Positions 21,344 through 32,179 of a stretch of 64,000 nucleotides of DNA are shown here, one piece after another. The stretch is from Oscarella lobularis. Lineage: Eukaryota > Porifera > Homoscleromorpha > Homosclerophorida > Oscarellidae. How positions within the stretch are numbered: the first letter of the stretch is position 1; every line of letters begins with the position of its first letter. The stretch lies in assembly GCF_947507565.1 (NCBI RefSeq), contig NC_089181.1, positions 1,296,536 to 1,360,535 of the forward strand, given 5' to 3'. The notes beneath the pieces are model-generated. The model did not search any database, had not been told where the DNA came from, and saw nothing but the letters and a program-made list of their open reading frames with translations. The position numbers were made by a program, and so were the translations under genes.

Positions 21344-21564
21344 GTTTATATTATAATATAAGTTATATGTATTTACTCACATATATACACATACGTATGT
21401 GTATATAACTATACACATATGTTTATGTGTATATAACTAACATGCTATATAATATTGTATAATATTACCCATGGTATATTAACATAATATAGAAATCTAA
21501 TATTTCCCTTATCTAGCTATCTATGAATATTTTAATGGTGGTGAGAGTTTTGGGACAGCAGAGG
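21344..21564. repeat. AT-rich palindromic spacer between convergent genes
   Basis: Includes a perfect 26-bp palindrome at 21382-21407 (centre 21394/21395, core CATACGTATG) within an ACATATATAC-rich tract. It probably supplies the 3' ends of both Harbinger genes. Confidence 0.6.
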
Positions 21565-22332
21565 CTAACTTTCCTGCTGCCTCTGCTGCTGACCTTCCAT
21601 CATGATCTGCATCAATCGCAGTTGAAACTCTCTCTCTTCGCTCCTTCTCCTCTCTTCATACGCTCTCTCTTCGCGCGCCTTCTCTTTCTCGTACGCCCTT
21701 CTTTTCTCTTCTTGCTCCTCCTCAGCTCTCATCATTCCCTCCCACATGTCCTTCATCGTCTCCCTAAATACTCCCGCCAGCCTATCTTCCAGATTTCTCT
21801 TCAGCCCTTTTCCCTTTTTTCTTCTGCTGTTTTCCTTTTCCTTTCCTCTAGTACGATCTTCCTCCTCTTCTTCCTCTCTTTCGATCTCTCTCAAACATGC
21901 ATCTTCCTCGACTTCTCTGTTTTCCTCCTCGACCTCCTCCTCCTCTTCTTCCCCCGTACCCAAACTCTCCACTAGAATAGGTGGACAAGTCGCCGGCCGG
22001 TGGCCAAGAACCTTGTCCAGGTCTTCAAAAAACTTGCACGTCTTTCTCCCTCTTCCTGTTTCGCTATTCTTATCCTTCACCTTTCGATAGTCCCCTTTTA
22101 GCTTCTTCATCTTTATCCTGCACTGGTCTGCCGTCTTCTCATACCCCCTTTCCCTCATCCTTCTCGCAATCCCTTCGTACACTTGCCGATTTCGCTTACA
22201 ACCCTCTAACTGCCCCTGGACCTCTTCTTCTCCCCACACTCGAATTAAAAACTTGACTTCTTCGTCTACGAAAGACATTTCAGTGACGATTAATGCAAGC
22301 TTACCGGTGAAATGAGTGAGTTCCATCTTCAT
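21565..22332 (-). CDS. Myb/SANT-like DNA-binding protein of the Harbinger element
   Basis: ATG 22332 opens a short exon (MKMELTHFT). A 39-bp intron (22266-22304, GTAAGC...CGTAG) gives a better N-terminus, DEEVKFLIRVWGEEEVQ, than the unspliced frame. Helices of a trihelix Myb domain follow: VYEGIARRMRERGYEKTADQ, then QCRIKMKKLKGDYRKVKD and CKFFEDLDKVLG. A long acidic region and a charged coiled coil (RRAYEKEKAREERAYEERRR) end in a Q-rich tail at 21565. The frame is intact. In Harbinger elements this protein recruits the transposase to nucleus and DNA ends. Long + strand frames opposite it are shadows of the Glu/Arg-rich coding strand. Confidence 0.8.
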   Translation of the reverse strand: MKMELTHFTGKLALIVTEMSFVDEEVKFLIRVWGEEEVQGQLEGCKRNRQVYEGIARRMRERGYEKTADQCRIKMKKLKGDYRKVKDKNSETGRGRKTCKFFEDLDKVLGHRPATCPPILVESLGTGEEEEEEVEEENREVEEDACLREIEREEEEEEDRTRGKEKENSRRKKGKGLKRNLEDRLAGVFRETMKDMWEGMMRAEEEQEEKRRAYEKEKAREERAYEERRRSEEREFQLRLMQIMMEGQQQRQQES

Positions 22333-22429
22333 TGTGACGTAGGATGTTCTTTGATATTAACAATGAACCAACCGTCGTGAAAACGTCGAGTTTCGATAGA
22401 CAGAAAAGGTAGAAAACTCTATTTTTTAT

Positions 22430-22570
22430 AACCGTACCAACAACCGAACCGTATCTGGTACGGCAGCTCGAGGTGGTACGGTTTGGGTACGGTTCGGTTG
22501 AGTACAGTTCTCGTTCAGAAATAAAAATAACCGTATCGTACCGAAACGGTTCGGTACGGTACGGTTGTTT
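22430..22570. repeat. Cluster of GGTACGGT motifs in both orientations
   Basis: ACCGTACC, GGTACGGTTCGG and related motifs recur at least eight times in 140 bp on both strands, making several overlapping palindromes. Could be transposase binding sites or the remains of a small inverted-repeat element. Confidence 0.6.
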
Positions 22571-22574
22571 TGCC

Positions 22575-23345
22575 TCAGTGTGAACGCACTATAACACCGC
22601 GCTCCAAAGCTTGAAGAATTCGTCCTTGTGTTGCTTCCAGCCGCCGAATCGCGCTCACCGTCGGCGGCGTATCTGGATGGGAAGACTTTTCGGCGAATCG
22701 GTCGTCGCTCATCGCCATTGCGAGGGATTCGCCCTCGGGCTTCGTTGTTTGATGTTTCCGCTTCCAAATCATCTCTGCTCGCTCCGCGACGCGAACGGCT
22801 TCGATTAGCGTATTTGGTTCGTCGCGTTCAAATTCTTCTTGAAATTCCGGTCGCAGTTCCTGTTTGTATCGCATGATCACCGTTTCTTCTGGAAGGCCTT
22901 GCGGCTGGGCGTGGCGCAGATGCATCAGCGCTTGTCGGAACTTCGACGTGTACGAAGCGAGCGCGTCCTTTCCCTGTCGTAGTCCCATGAGATTCTGCGT
23001 CCAATGCGTGATGGGATTGTGGGGACCGAAAGTCGTTCGAATAAATTCCTGGAACGAGTCCCAGGTGACGTTCCTTCCGGCAGCTTCTTCGACGGTTGCG
23101 AAGGCGCGATATTCATCTTGTGGACCTCGCCCTCGGAGATGTATCTTCGCATATTAAAGGCGTCGTGCGTCATTCCAAGCTTCGAGCTCCGCCAGAGGCT
23201 CGAATTGGTACAGCCACTTGTCATATTCCTCGCCTTCCTCGCCCCAAAATCGGTCTATTTCGACGGGCAGTCGTCGCGGCGGTGGAGGGGCGTTCGCGGG
23301 AGCCTGCGCTTGTCGTCGTCGGTTCGCCATATTGGTCTTGTGTAG
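22575..23345 (-). pseudogene. Ty3/gypsy gag
   Basis: On - it starts MANRRRQAQAPANAP, with DRFWGEEGEEYDKWLYQFEP. One in-frame TAA at 23154-23156 is followed in the same frame by YAKIHLRGRGPQDEYRAF, the capsid helices, QEFIRTTFGPHNP, GKDALASYTSKFRQALMHL and ELRPEFQEEFERDEP. This is the Retrotrans_gag capsid fold. It stops at 22575 before any nucleocapsid zinc knuckle or pol, so the element is truncated there, next to the Harbinger motif cluster. Confidence 0.8.
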
Positions 23346-25545
23346 TCGGTTCAGCAGATGATGCGTAAGTGAGAGCGTCGAGTTCGTGGGAAAATGTGTA
23401 ATGGTCCGACGGGGAGGGGCCAAACCGTCTCCGAAGTCGAAGTCGATCGATCGGGCGAGACGGGAGCCGAAACTCGAACAGAGTCCCGCGAGCAAGAGAA
23501 TAAGTATTCGGAACAATCGGATCGCGTCGTAACGAGCCACTCGGCAGGAGCAAGAAATTCGCAAGATGGTCGTCGTGAGGGTGGAGCCTCAGCTCGATCA
23601 CCGACCTCACGGATCAAAAATCAGCTCACCGGGGCGCGTACAATCGGGTCGGGGCAGTCGGGTCGCGGCAAACGTAGACACTTGGTCGGCTCGCGACAAA
23701 CACGGGACTGCTCGACACGAGGGGGCGTAAACGCGTGACACGAAACCTCGTTGACGTCGATGTAGGCGCAGTCGGCGTCGGCTTGCAAGCTCCGACGCGT
23801 CAGGGTGGCGGTAGTCGCTATCGAAATTCACCCTTTGCGGCCCTTACCCGGATTCTCCACCAATTTGATACGAATGGCGGGTCGATAAAAACGGGCAGAG
23901 GCGATTGGTCTGGAGCGATACGAGAGAGAGAATGGGGAAATCGGTGATAGAGAGATAGTCAGAGAAGCGTATGTCGGTGAGTCTTGCAGGAACCTCTCAT
24001 ATATTGATATCTCCTAGCTACGCCGAAATCCAACAACACCAATCCCCACAACTGCACTAAGCCGTCGGCCCAAAACGGTAGGCGCAACTCGTCTCTATCA
24101 ACTGCCTTTCGCGATTCTCAGGATCTTTAGCTCGTTCGCTTGCTGGGAACGGCGCGATCTCGATCGATCGTCGTAACGACGCGGAGAACGAAGACCGTCG
24201 CAGGCAGGCCAGGGATTTTTGTAGCTCCGATTTTATTTCTACGCGTCTGTGTGTTTGCACAAAAAGACCATGTCGCCAGCAAAACTGCACAGACGTTTCA
24301 ACATTGGGAACTTCCAGTACGAGTTGCGCGTATGTCAAATGAGCTTGACGAGCCTTAAGAGGCGCTTGTGCCATGTCTACGTTTTGAAATGCTGGCGCAT
24401 GTGAAACAAGACACGTGTGCTTGGCGTAGCGCTATAGGGAAGTTCTTTTAGTAGGCGCCATAGTCATGGGCCGGCCTGCACGTGAAGTAGAGGCAGTATG
24501 GGGCGGTCTTGACTTAAGCGATAGTTATTAAATCTGTTAGCGCACTGGGGGTGGGGGGCGAAGTATCCCAACCGTTGCAGTGACGCGTGTGGCGCTGAAA
24601 TTGGTAGGAGTCGAGTTGTAGAGTCTAGTACTGCACTTGTCTCTCTCTTAGACACGAACTCTCCTGGATTAAAATCAGACCCCGGACTAAACTGACTACT
24701 ACTAACTAACTGCTACAACTGCCCCCTTTCCTCGAGAAGGTGAGCGTCCTCGGTAACTAGACTGGGGGTCCTCTAAAGGAGCACATACAAACAATGAAGC
24801 ATGCCACGAACCTGTGCGTCGCAGTTAAGCGCCACGCCTTCACTTGGACCAGATTGGGTCTTGAAAACGAACCGGAGCTCTTCCAGCATTAGCGCATCGA
24901 GGGCGCTGTCGGTCAGCTCCATGGAAAGATGTGTTGAAAGTGGATGAGTTAAAAGTAGATGATGAAGAAGAAAAAATCGGATTCTCACCGGCATTGAACG
25001 GACGTGAAGTGGCAGATGATTCCGAGCCACCGGCACTATTGTCCCCTGGCCGTTGGGGGTCTACGCCGTCGCGTGACAAAGTGTGCGCCGAAGGGGACCC
25101 ACTCGTCTGTCGACCCCTGTATCGCTTCTTCCTGAGGTCGCCACAAGCCTTTTACTCCAAAAACAACCACAGCATGTTTCGAAAATCCTTCTGAGTCAAG
25201 TCGAACGTCGCCGTGAAGTCATCGAAGCGGTGAGCTGCTCAAGCAGCGTCAGAATCTTTTTCATACAGTAACCCAGACGCGAAACCTTCGTACCCAGACG
25301 CGAAACCTTAGTACCGAAGTCGCGCGCCGATTTTCGTCCGTAACCGAGGCATTTCTTGACGAGCTTTTACGGAAGGACGAAGTCGTTCACGCTCTTTGTC
25401 TTGTTCACGATGAGACGTGTTGCGTTTACTCGACTCGCGGCCCTCCAGTCTTTTTCGAACGTGCGAGCGAAAGTGGCGAGTGATATATTTTCCCAATAGG
25501 TAACGTAGGAGACCCTAAGCCCATATGAATAGGGAAGGAATGCCT
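23346..25545 (-). other. Probable Ty3 leader/LTR region plus unassigned short exons
   Basis: On -, TGGTGGAGAATCCGGG (23847-23862) looks like a tRNA primer-binding site upstream of the gag relic, so an LTR should begin near 23865; I could not fix its far end. An AATAAA lies on - near 24225. A - strand pair of frames (24840-25079 and 24773-24920) joins across a 70-bp intron-like tract as SRPFNAG / LTDSALDALMLEELRF; I do not recognise it. A short duplicated CAGACGCGAAACCTT lies near 25270-25310. Confidence 0.35.
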
Positions 25546-27130
25546 TCAACGGAGCGAAACGCTAACGTTTGCTCCCGTCGTGTGGCGCTTCTCCTCAGGA
25601 TCCTTCGCAATACACCCATCGTCATGGGTATGTTGGGCGTCGCAAGCGAGGGCCAAATTCTGTCGAAAATAAACTTTACCCATAGGAGTGTAATATAAGA
25701 CAATACGTTGCACGATAGTGATCAGACGCTGTTGCGGTGAATCCACTCTCGATAACTCGTAATTGACCGGCGACAACTTCTGAATGACTCTGTACGGACC
25801 GGCGAAACGCTCTTGAAACTCCCTTGCTCGACCGGCGCTCAAAACTGGACGGTGTAGGAGTACCAGAGTACTGAGAGCAAACTCAACCGCGTACTAGCGT
25901 CAATCATAGACGGACTTTCGTTTCTCGTCGGCTTCCAGCTGAAACTCTCGGGCAATCTCAAAAGCCTTCTTCAGTTTCCGAGTGACCTGCAGACTGTAGT
26001 CGCCGGCGTTGACAACTGACGAAGTTGCAGATTGGAAAGCCGTAGTTGGGAGTGGAGCGTCGCGTCCGTGGATGAGATAAAATGGCGTGTTGCGGACTGC
26101 ATCTATCGCGCATGTGCGATAAGCAAATGCTATCGCCTCGATATGAAAATCCCAATCAGATTGTTCGTCGTTGACGTAAGTAGTAATCGCTGCCTTCAAA
26201 GTGCGGTTGAATCGTTCCACTTGACCGTTACACTGTGGGTGATATAACGTTGTGAACAGTTTCTTGATACCAAGACGTTCGGAGAGTCGACGAATTAAAC
26301 CTGACGTGAATTGTGCTCCACGATCAGATAAAAGTTCTTTCGGACATCAGTGTCGAAGAATGATTTTCTCGACAAAGACATCGGCTACGGTTATCGCATC
26401 GATCACGGCCACGGCAGCAATCTCGACCCAACGGGTAAATCGGCCCACCATTAAGATCACGTATCGATTCCCTGCGTCGCTAATCGGGAACAGGCCAGCG
26501 ATATCTATACCGACCGTTTGAAATGGCTCGGTAGTGCTGAATAATAGCAATTGTCCCGCTCGTACCGGTTGTAATCGCTTTCGCATTTGACATTTTGGGC
26601 ACGATCGTACAAACTCCTTGACTTCGTAGCTCATTCCTTTCCAGTAATACTGGGACCGCAATTTTTCGTAGGTCTTCTCTCGTCCGAAATGTCCGGAGAT
26701 CGGCAACGCGTGTGCGGCAGTAATTGCATCCAGTCGATCTACGGGTGCAATGTAAGGCACCGAAAGAATTCCGCGAATCTTGACCTTGGTGGCATAGCAC
26801 AATCGACCCGACGCCGCCTCAAGAGAGAGTGTCCCACGATTGCGTAGGAGTTCCAGCACTTCAGGAGGAGCGGTGCGCGGCGTAGACGCCGAAAGATACG
26901 GACCGCGTGTAATTGCGGGTTGAGCATCTGATTGACGCGGAGGTCTTCGACCGATGGAGCGCGGACAGCACGAACGTAAAGTACCGTCGTTCAACGAGAG
27001 AGGGCATCGGCATTCCGGTCCCGGCTTGTGTTTTACACAAAATCCTGGAGCTGCAGAATCCCATGCGCGAGTCGTCTGGAGATTTTAGTCGACGACATGA
27101 ACCACTTCAAGTTGGCGTGATCGGTAATGC
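25546..27130 (-). pseudogene. Ty3/gypsy pol relic: RNase H end and integrase
   Basis: Reading on -, the RNase H tail is TDHANLKWFMSS ... NADALSR (27120-27000, with a stop inside). The HHCC zinc domain is HALPISGHFGREKTYEKLR ... CPKCQ (about 26720-26590). The integrase core start is GIDIAGLFP, with a frame break near 26350. MERFNRTLKAAIT carries the catalytic Glu region (26220), then FAYRTCAIDAVRNTPF and a GPYRVIQKLSPVNYEL tail (25800). The reverse transcriptase is absent and the segment with the second Asp is damaged. It lies 5' of the gag relic on the same strand, an order impossible within one element, so two copies meet here. Confidence 0.8.
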
Positions 27131-28200
27131 TTGAAATCTACATGTTTTTCTAGTCGATCTTTGGACTAAAATGTGGCTTAGAATCTTAAGAATTCAGTAT
27201 TTATTTCTCAGGCTGCTTTCACTGTAAGGCTGTCACATTGCTGTCTTCCCGCCTCCTTTTCTTACATTTTTCTCGCCCCCGCATAAGTGGCAGCAAACGC
27301 ACTAAAAGGATATTTCGGCTCTAACCCCAGAGTTGGAGGCTCGAAAGCGAGTTCTATGGTCTTCTTTGTTATTAGTCGCCAATAATACTCGGAGGATTGA
27401 CCAAGTACCCCAATCCCCCCAAACCCAAACCCCTACCCCCAGTATCTCAAGTGCGTTTTAAATAGAGTAATTCTGAAGCACTTCTCGGTCAAAAGTTTCA
27501 TTGATAAAAGCAGTAGCGAGCTAGTGAGGTATTTACGACAAGACTGAGACCCCGTCTGAGACTACTTAGACCCCGTCTGAGACCTACTGAGACCCAGTCT
27601 AAAACATCGAGACCCCGTCTGAGATATACCGAGACCACTATTAAGCGATTCGACATCACTCAGCATGCTGAATCCGTTTGAAACTCCGCGAGGGCAGTAT
27701 ACGGTAAGTATGCCCGGTGAAAGTGTTGGATTCGCCTTCTTCTTTTTGCGCATTAGATGATCGATGCTGGTCAGCTTCATACGTACAAAGTCTAATGTAA
27801 ATGAAAAAGGTATTAGCATTTGGTGCGTTTTAAAGCAGTCTTACGTACCTTCGAATTTGGGGCCAATTTGGAAAAAATTGTTTTCGTTTTGCTGTTTGTA
27901 TTGACGCATGTCTTCAGCGCCAAAATCTTTATGGCTTGTCGGATCAAACATGATTGGATACCAATGTCATGATTTGAGCCCTAAAAAGAGCGCTGCTGAG
28001 TAGGATTTCGATGATTTGACGCAATCTTTTGACTTGAGTTCAGCCCAAGAAACCAACGAAGTTCAGAAAGATTTCAATTACGATGAGAACCAAGAAAATA
28101 TAATCGCTATCTCTAGTGATCAATAAGCTGACAATGATGAAGAGGATCTTCAAGGCTGACGCATTTTAACTAGTGTGTTATTAGGTAGTAAAATGTATTA
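27131..28200. other. No gene; short repeats
   Basis: C-rich tract near 27400-27440. Four imperfect units of GAGACCCCGTCTGAGA at 27543-27640. Otherwise unassigned. One - frame (27562-27819) lies across the repeat and is unconvincing. Confidence 0.4.
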
Positions 28201-28259
28201 TTATAGCAAGAAAGTAATTTTTCCCATGTACGTTCAAAGACTGACAATGTGGCTTAATT

Positions 28260-28920
28260 AACAATGAAATAATTAGCAACGCTCTAGAAGTTCTTGCAAA
28301 GCAATTTGGCGATAAATGGAAGGGGTTACAGTTTACCAATACCGTAATGGAACTACGTGCCGATTCAACGGAACGGGGGAGAAAAACCTGCAGATATTGA
28401 ATGTTGGAAACGTCCATAAGCGAAATCAAGTGACAGCTGCGGTAATATAATGCATGGCAAGCTCACTGCAGAATCAGCTTGATTCGCTCTACAAGACAAA
28501 TTGGAAAAACATACAAATACGCGTAGCGAAAGGACAACAGCAAGACGGTGGAAGCGACTGCGATCCTTTTACGATAGCTTTTCTCACAGATGTCGCATTT
28601 CGAAATGACCCGGAAAAGGTCATATACGACCAAGACGCATTGCGTCTGCACCTTGCAAAATGCCTAGAGAATAGGGTTTTTGAACCTTTTCCTCGACAAG
28701 TCTCGAGCAAAATTCGAAGAGTAAGAGTAAGGGCAACGTCGATCAAATTACCTATTTATTCCATCTGTCGGATGCCTGAAAGATTCTCCAAGCGAATGCT
28801 GGACTGCGACAGGTGTCATGACTGGTTTCATGACACGTGTAGGCTATGAGAAGATAACTATTCCGCGGCAATTCTTCTGCTCGGCATGCCAATCTAGATT
28901 CGCCAGAAAGCTACACATAC
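28260..28920 (+). pseudogene. Ulp1-like cysteine protease end fused to a PHD finger
   Basis: After several stops (28260-28450), the open frame 28454-28849 carries QQQDGGSDCDPFTIAF, the Cys region of a Ulp1/C48 peptidase (usual DCG is DCD), then LRLHLAKCLENRVFEPFP. A PHD zinc finger follows: CRMPERFSKRMLDCDRCHDWF. The frame shifts at the stop and the last zinc ligands appear as FFCSACQ (about 28885). I recall this protease-plus-PHD arrangement from many uncharacterised, transposon-linked proteins in cnidarians and sponges. Multiple breaks make it a pseudogene. Confidence 0.6.
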
Positions 28921-29134
28921 CGTAGACGCTGGTTGTTTAGCGCCCACTCTTTGTTAGGCGCCCCTTTCTATTAAGCGTCTGCCGCTTCCTTGGTCGTACC
29001 TATCGGTTGTTAAGCGCTTTCTATGCTTTTAGTAGGTAGGCGTCGGGGAAGCAGACGAGCATCGTCGGGGGAGCAGAAAGTCTCGCTACCATTGCGCAGT
29101 GCCAGTTGTCCTCGTGATCGGTTGAAAGCGTTCG
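28921..29134. other. No gene
   Basis: Unassigned sequence with AGGCG/TTAAGCG-like motifs between two pseudogenes. Confidence 0.4.
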
Positions 29135-29475
29135 ATGTCGACGTCTGAAGCCTCTGCGTCCACAGCCTTGTCTCTAAGCGACTCTGGAAGAAAGAGAAAG
29201 AGTTATACGAGAGAGGCTAAACTGGCTGTAGTGGAGTATTATGAGAAACACGAAGGCAACATGTACAAAACGTGCCAGAGCTTTCCCTCAACAATCGAAC
29301 CGTAAGGCGTTGGGTTCATCTAAAGAGGAGGCTAGAGGAGAGCCGTAAAGGGTAATATTTGCGAAAAGAGCAAATTTCCCGGACGTGGAAGAGCAATTGC
29401 ACCGGGAATACAGGGACTTAAGAAAGAAGGGCCATAAAGTAATAATTCTTTTCATACTGAATTTCTCCAAGCAAT
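29135..29475 (+). pseudogene. pogo/Tigger-type transposase N-terminus
   Basis: ATG 29135 starts MSTSEASAS; then SGRKRKSYTREAKLAVVEYY, NMYKTCQSF, and out of frame LNNRTVRRWVHLKRRLEES and FPDVEEQLHREYRDLRKKG. These are the tandem helix-turn-helix blocks of pogo-type transposases. At least two frame breaks. The catalytic part is not here, but a DDE domain of this type lies at 63.2-63.8 kb. Confidence 0.65.
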
Positions 29476-29734
29476 TCATCTATAGGTTAAACAGCTAGTT
29501 TAGATACTATGACAAGAAACAGCACTGGAAGTGAAATGGCCTGTGCAGTAGGTAAACAATGCTTAGTGCGTGTGATCTCGCAGGCACGTTTTTTATTTAT
29601 TCAGGCTGTTATTTCTGCCGGCGAGACACTCAAAATGCAAAAGTACAAACTTCTTTTTACAGAAGACTGTAAGCCTCTACATTAGTCTTACCAAATGAGT
29701 ATTTACAGTACGACCACGTTTCCTAGGTCTCAGC

Positions 29735-30077
29735 CGGCCAACGGGAGCTTCTTCTTGAAAGACTACAACAGTGGAGGGCTGCAGAGGTTGCCTTGGCGTC
29801 ATTTCTGGGCTCACAGTGTGTCCTCACCAACAGAACAATCCGCGAAGTCGTGAAAAAGTGTGACATCATCCATGAAGTGCGGGACATCGAGCGGATAGCT
29901 ACAGTTCAGCCCAAGTACATCGAGAGCGTCTTTCAAGTCATTCAGGCTTGCATAGGAGTCTCAGAAGTCCAAAAATCAGCCGGAAGTTGCAGAAAGCCAG
30001 GTAAAAGAGGCAGCTCAGATGACAGTCATACACTAAGCAAGAGAGAATGTCTACAGCAAGTGTCTAATATAGTATGA
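29735..30077 (+). other. HRDC-like helical exon, unassigned gene
   Basis: Open frame after a plausible acceptor near 29735: GQRELLLERLQQWRAAEVA, then VLTNRTIREVVKKCDII and YIESVFQVIQACIG, ending at TGA 30075-30077 after a basic, Ser-rich tail. Spacing of LxxWR, lTNxTIREV and the last helix recalls an HRDC domain (C-terminal nucleic-acid-binding module of RecQ-like helicases). No helicase part is visible upstream. Confidence 0.35.
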
Positions 30078-30082
30078 CAATT

Positions 30083-32116
30083 CTACAGTTGCTGAGTTTC
30101 CACTTCCTCGTCCAGACACTCTACGAGATCCTTTCTTATGAACTTCGATAGCCACCCATTTTCGATCTTTTCCAGACCTTTTTCCCGAGGATCAACTGTT
30201 GGAGCGAATAACTTTCGATCCTCCTCGACTCCGCACATTCCACTCTCCAAAATGACTTTGGACATGGTCATAATGTCCTCATCTGCCGAAGGTGTTGAAT
30301 GAATCGAGGAATTGAATGCCGATGACGTTTCTGCATTCATCTTCTCCAATGAATCTCTCAGAAATAGCACCGTCTGCGACAATATCTTCGCATGATTTGA
30401 CGAAGCATTACTTGAGGATCCCATTGCATTTTTCAAATGACTAAGATAGAAAAATGAATCTATAGCAAACATTTTATTGTTAATATTTTACAGATTGTAG
30501 TGCTCCATTTGCTGGTCGATTGGTTTGCCTCTGCCTTTGATTCCGCTTGTATTCACCGTTCGGTTGTGAATTGCGATGAAGGCCGTACTCGATGACCAAT
30601 CTGCTTGCAAATTGCACAGAAAATTGGCCGCCTCGGTAGCATAATTTCGTCGACCAGACCCAAGAAATAAGATGAGAGCATATTTCCAGGCTGCGATGAT
30701 TTTTGGCCCATTTTCATCTCTAATGGAATGCCGGAGGTTCAAATAAAAATCCCAAATGGAGAATACGTCGATGGAGAAGATAGAGGTGATCATCCTTCTC
30801 TGGGTCGATGGACGAATCGCATGGGAGTATGGTCTGGATTACTATCTCCTTAGCTTGGTGTCGCAGCCATTGCTAAAAATCTTCAGGTGACGCTTATAGT
30901 TCTTCATCAGTTGACGAAATTTTGAAGTAAGAAATAACTGCGGCTAAAAGGTGGGCCTGGAAAACGTGAAACAGAAATTCGTCTCCGTTGTTGAAAACTT
31001 TGACCCCTTTATCTGCATGCTTCCGGTTGACAACGTTTTTGAGATGGCAGAGCGATCCCTTGTCGCGTTCAGATCCCCAAACTGAATTAAAAATGACGCG
31101 CAAGCACTACCATGCAAAATGGAAATCGCCTGACAGACAGGAAAGGTAAGGAAAGTGTACGTGGAATTTCAAAAGAAAATTTTCTTACAAGGACATTCGC
31201 ATGCCCAACTGAGTTGATGAAAGGGGTTGTCTTCGCATATCTTCACCCTCTTCGCACTTCGAATGCTACTGCAGGTTTTTGATCACCAACGACAAGCTGT
31301 TATGTTTAGATTAAAAATCTAAAACAGAACTATTATATTTCACCTGTGGAGACATGTCCGACTTCTGCATGTCACAACAAAATCTTTCAAGAATGGCGAT
31401 ATTATTGTCGGTTGAGGCTTCGTCGATGTCAAGAATTTCCAAAGCTGCAACCTCTGATTTCATCCATGAGTGATTTTTACCATCGTGTTCTTTTGGTTGA
31501 AAGCCTGACAGGGTCGAAAGTCGAGCAAGAGTAAACTCCATCACATAGTCGATGGCTTCTTCAAAAAGGGATTGATTTTCGACTGACGTGGGCATTAAAT
31601 CCTCGTAAGACAAAGAGATCGAGATTTCTGCATAATATTAAAATTTTTTGATATAACTGGCTTTTTTGTGTATATTACCTGTGGAGTGGCGGACCAATTC
31701 GGTGGGAGATTCCTGATGCGTATTGCTAACCTGGTGGTAAGATTCTGCATGCTTGACTGAGATCCTAGAACGAATAACATTAAAAATGGAACTGTAGAGA
31801 GGTTAGCACTGCTAATAATCACTGGTTCTTTCGTGATGCAAACTTCTGTAGATATTGAGATTGTCGTACACCCACAGAACTGGCTTACTACGAACATCCC
31901 TTAGACGCTCAGGATCTGCTGCTACATCCTCTAGACGTCTCTAGGTTTGAGAGTATGACATGCAAATTCCCATGCGATTCAGATGGGTGATAACCTCTCT
32001 GCTGGTTCCCTTGGACACCAACATGAATGAAGTGAGCAGCTGAATGCCGCTTGCTCTCGTCTCGCGCTGCTTAAGAATGACGGACTCGGTAATAGCTGCT
32101 TTAAGACGAGCTGATG
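30083..32116 (-). pseudogene. DUF6589-type protein, 3' part (copy 1)
   Basis: Spliced - strand gene whose 5' end is cut at 32116. Reading on -: QTWRRLEDVAADPE, WVYDNLNI (about 31880), EDLMPTSVENQSLFEEA (31610), VVGDQKTCSSIRSAKR and NPFHQLSWACECPGDFHF (31300-31150). Then VIFNSVWGSERDKGS, FYLNLRHSIRDENGPKII, GSGRRNYATEAANFL (30650) and a tail to 30083. The ordered WVYDN ... VGDQ ... NYATEA blocks are those of the DUF6589 family, common in cnidarian, sponge and fungal genomes and often transposon-associated; function unknown. Stops between 30793 and 30894 break the chain. 31310-32116 is duplicated at 33489-34295. Confidence 0.7.
31310..32116. repeat. 807-bp segment, copy 1 of a duplicated block
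   Basis: Near-identical (about 97% or better by eye) to 33489-34295, same orientation. The two copies flank 32117-33488. Edges are sharp: alignment starts at ATTAAAAATCT and ends at CTGATG. Confidence 0.92.
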
Positions 32117-32179
32117 ATTTGGGTCCTTTATGAGGCTCTGGAAAGAGAGCGGCACCCTTTTCTTTCGCGATTACCCTAG

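Larger units (their letters stand above)
20190..22570. mobile_element. Harbinger/PIF element with two convergent genes
   Basis: A Harbinger transposase on + (20190-21343) and a Myb/SANT-like protein on - (21565-22332) face each other across an AT-rich 220-bp gap. Two-gene Harbinger elements with this pair are well known; the Myb-like partner helps bring the transposase to DNA. The outer ends are not resolved. A cluster of GGTACGGT motifs at 22430-22570 may be the right subterminal region. Confidence 0.7.

Noticed and set aside
21523-22256. Long + strand Ser/Leu/Phe-rich frames
   Set aside because: They lie exactly opposite the Glu/Arg-rich coiled coil of the Myb-like gene and have its complement composition.
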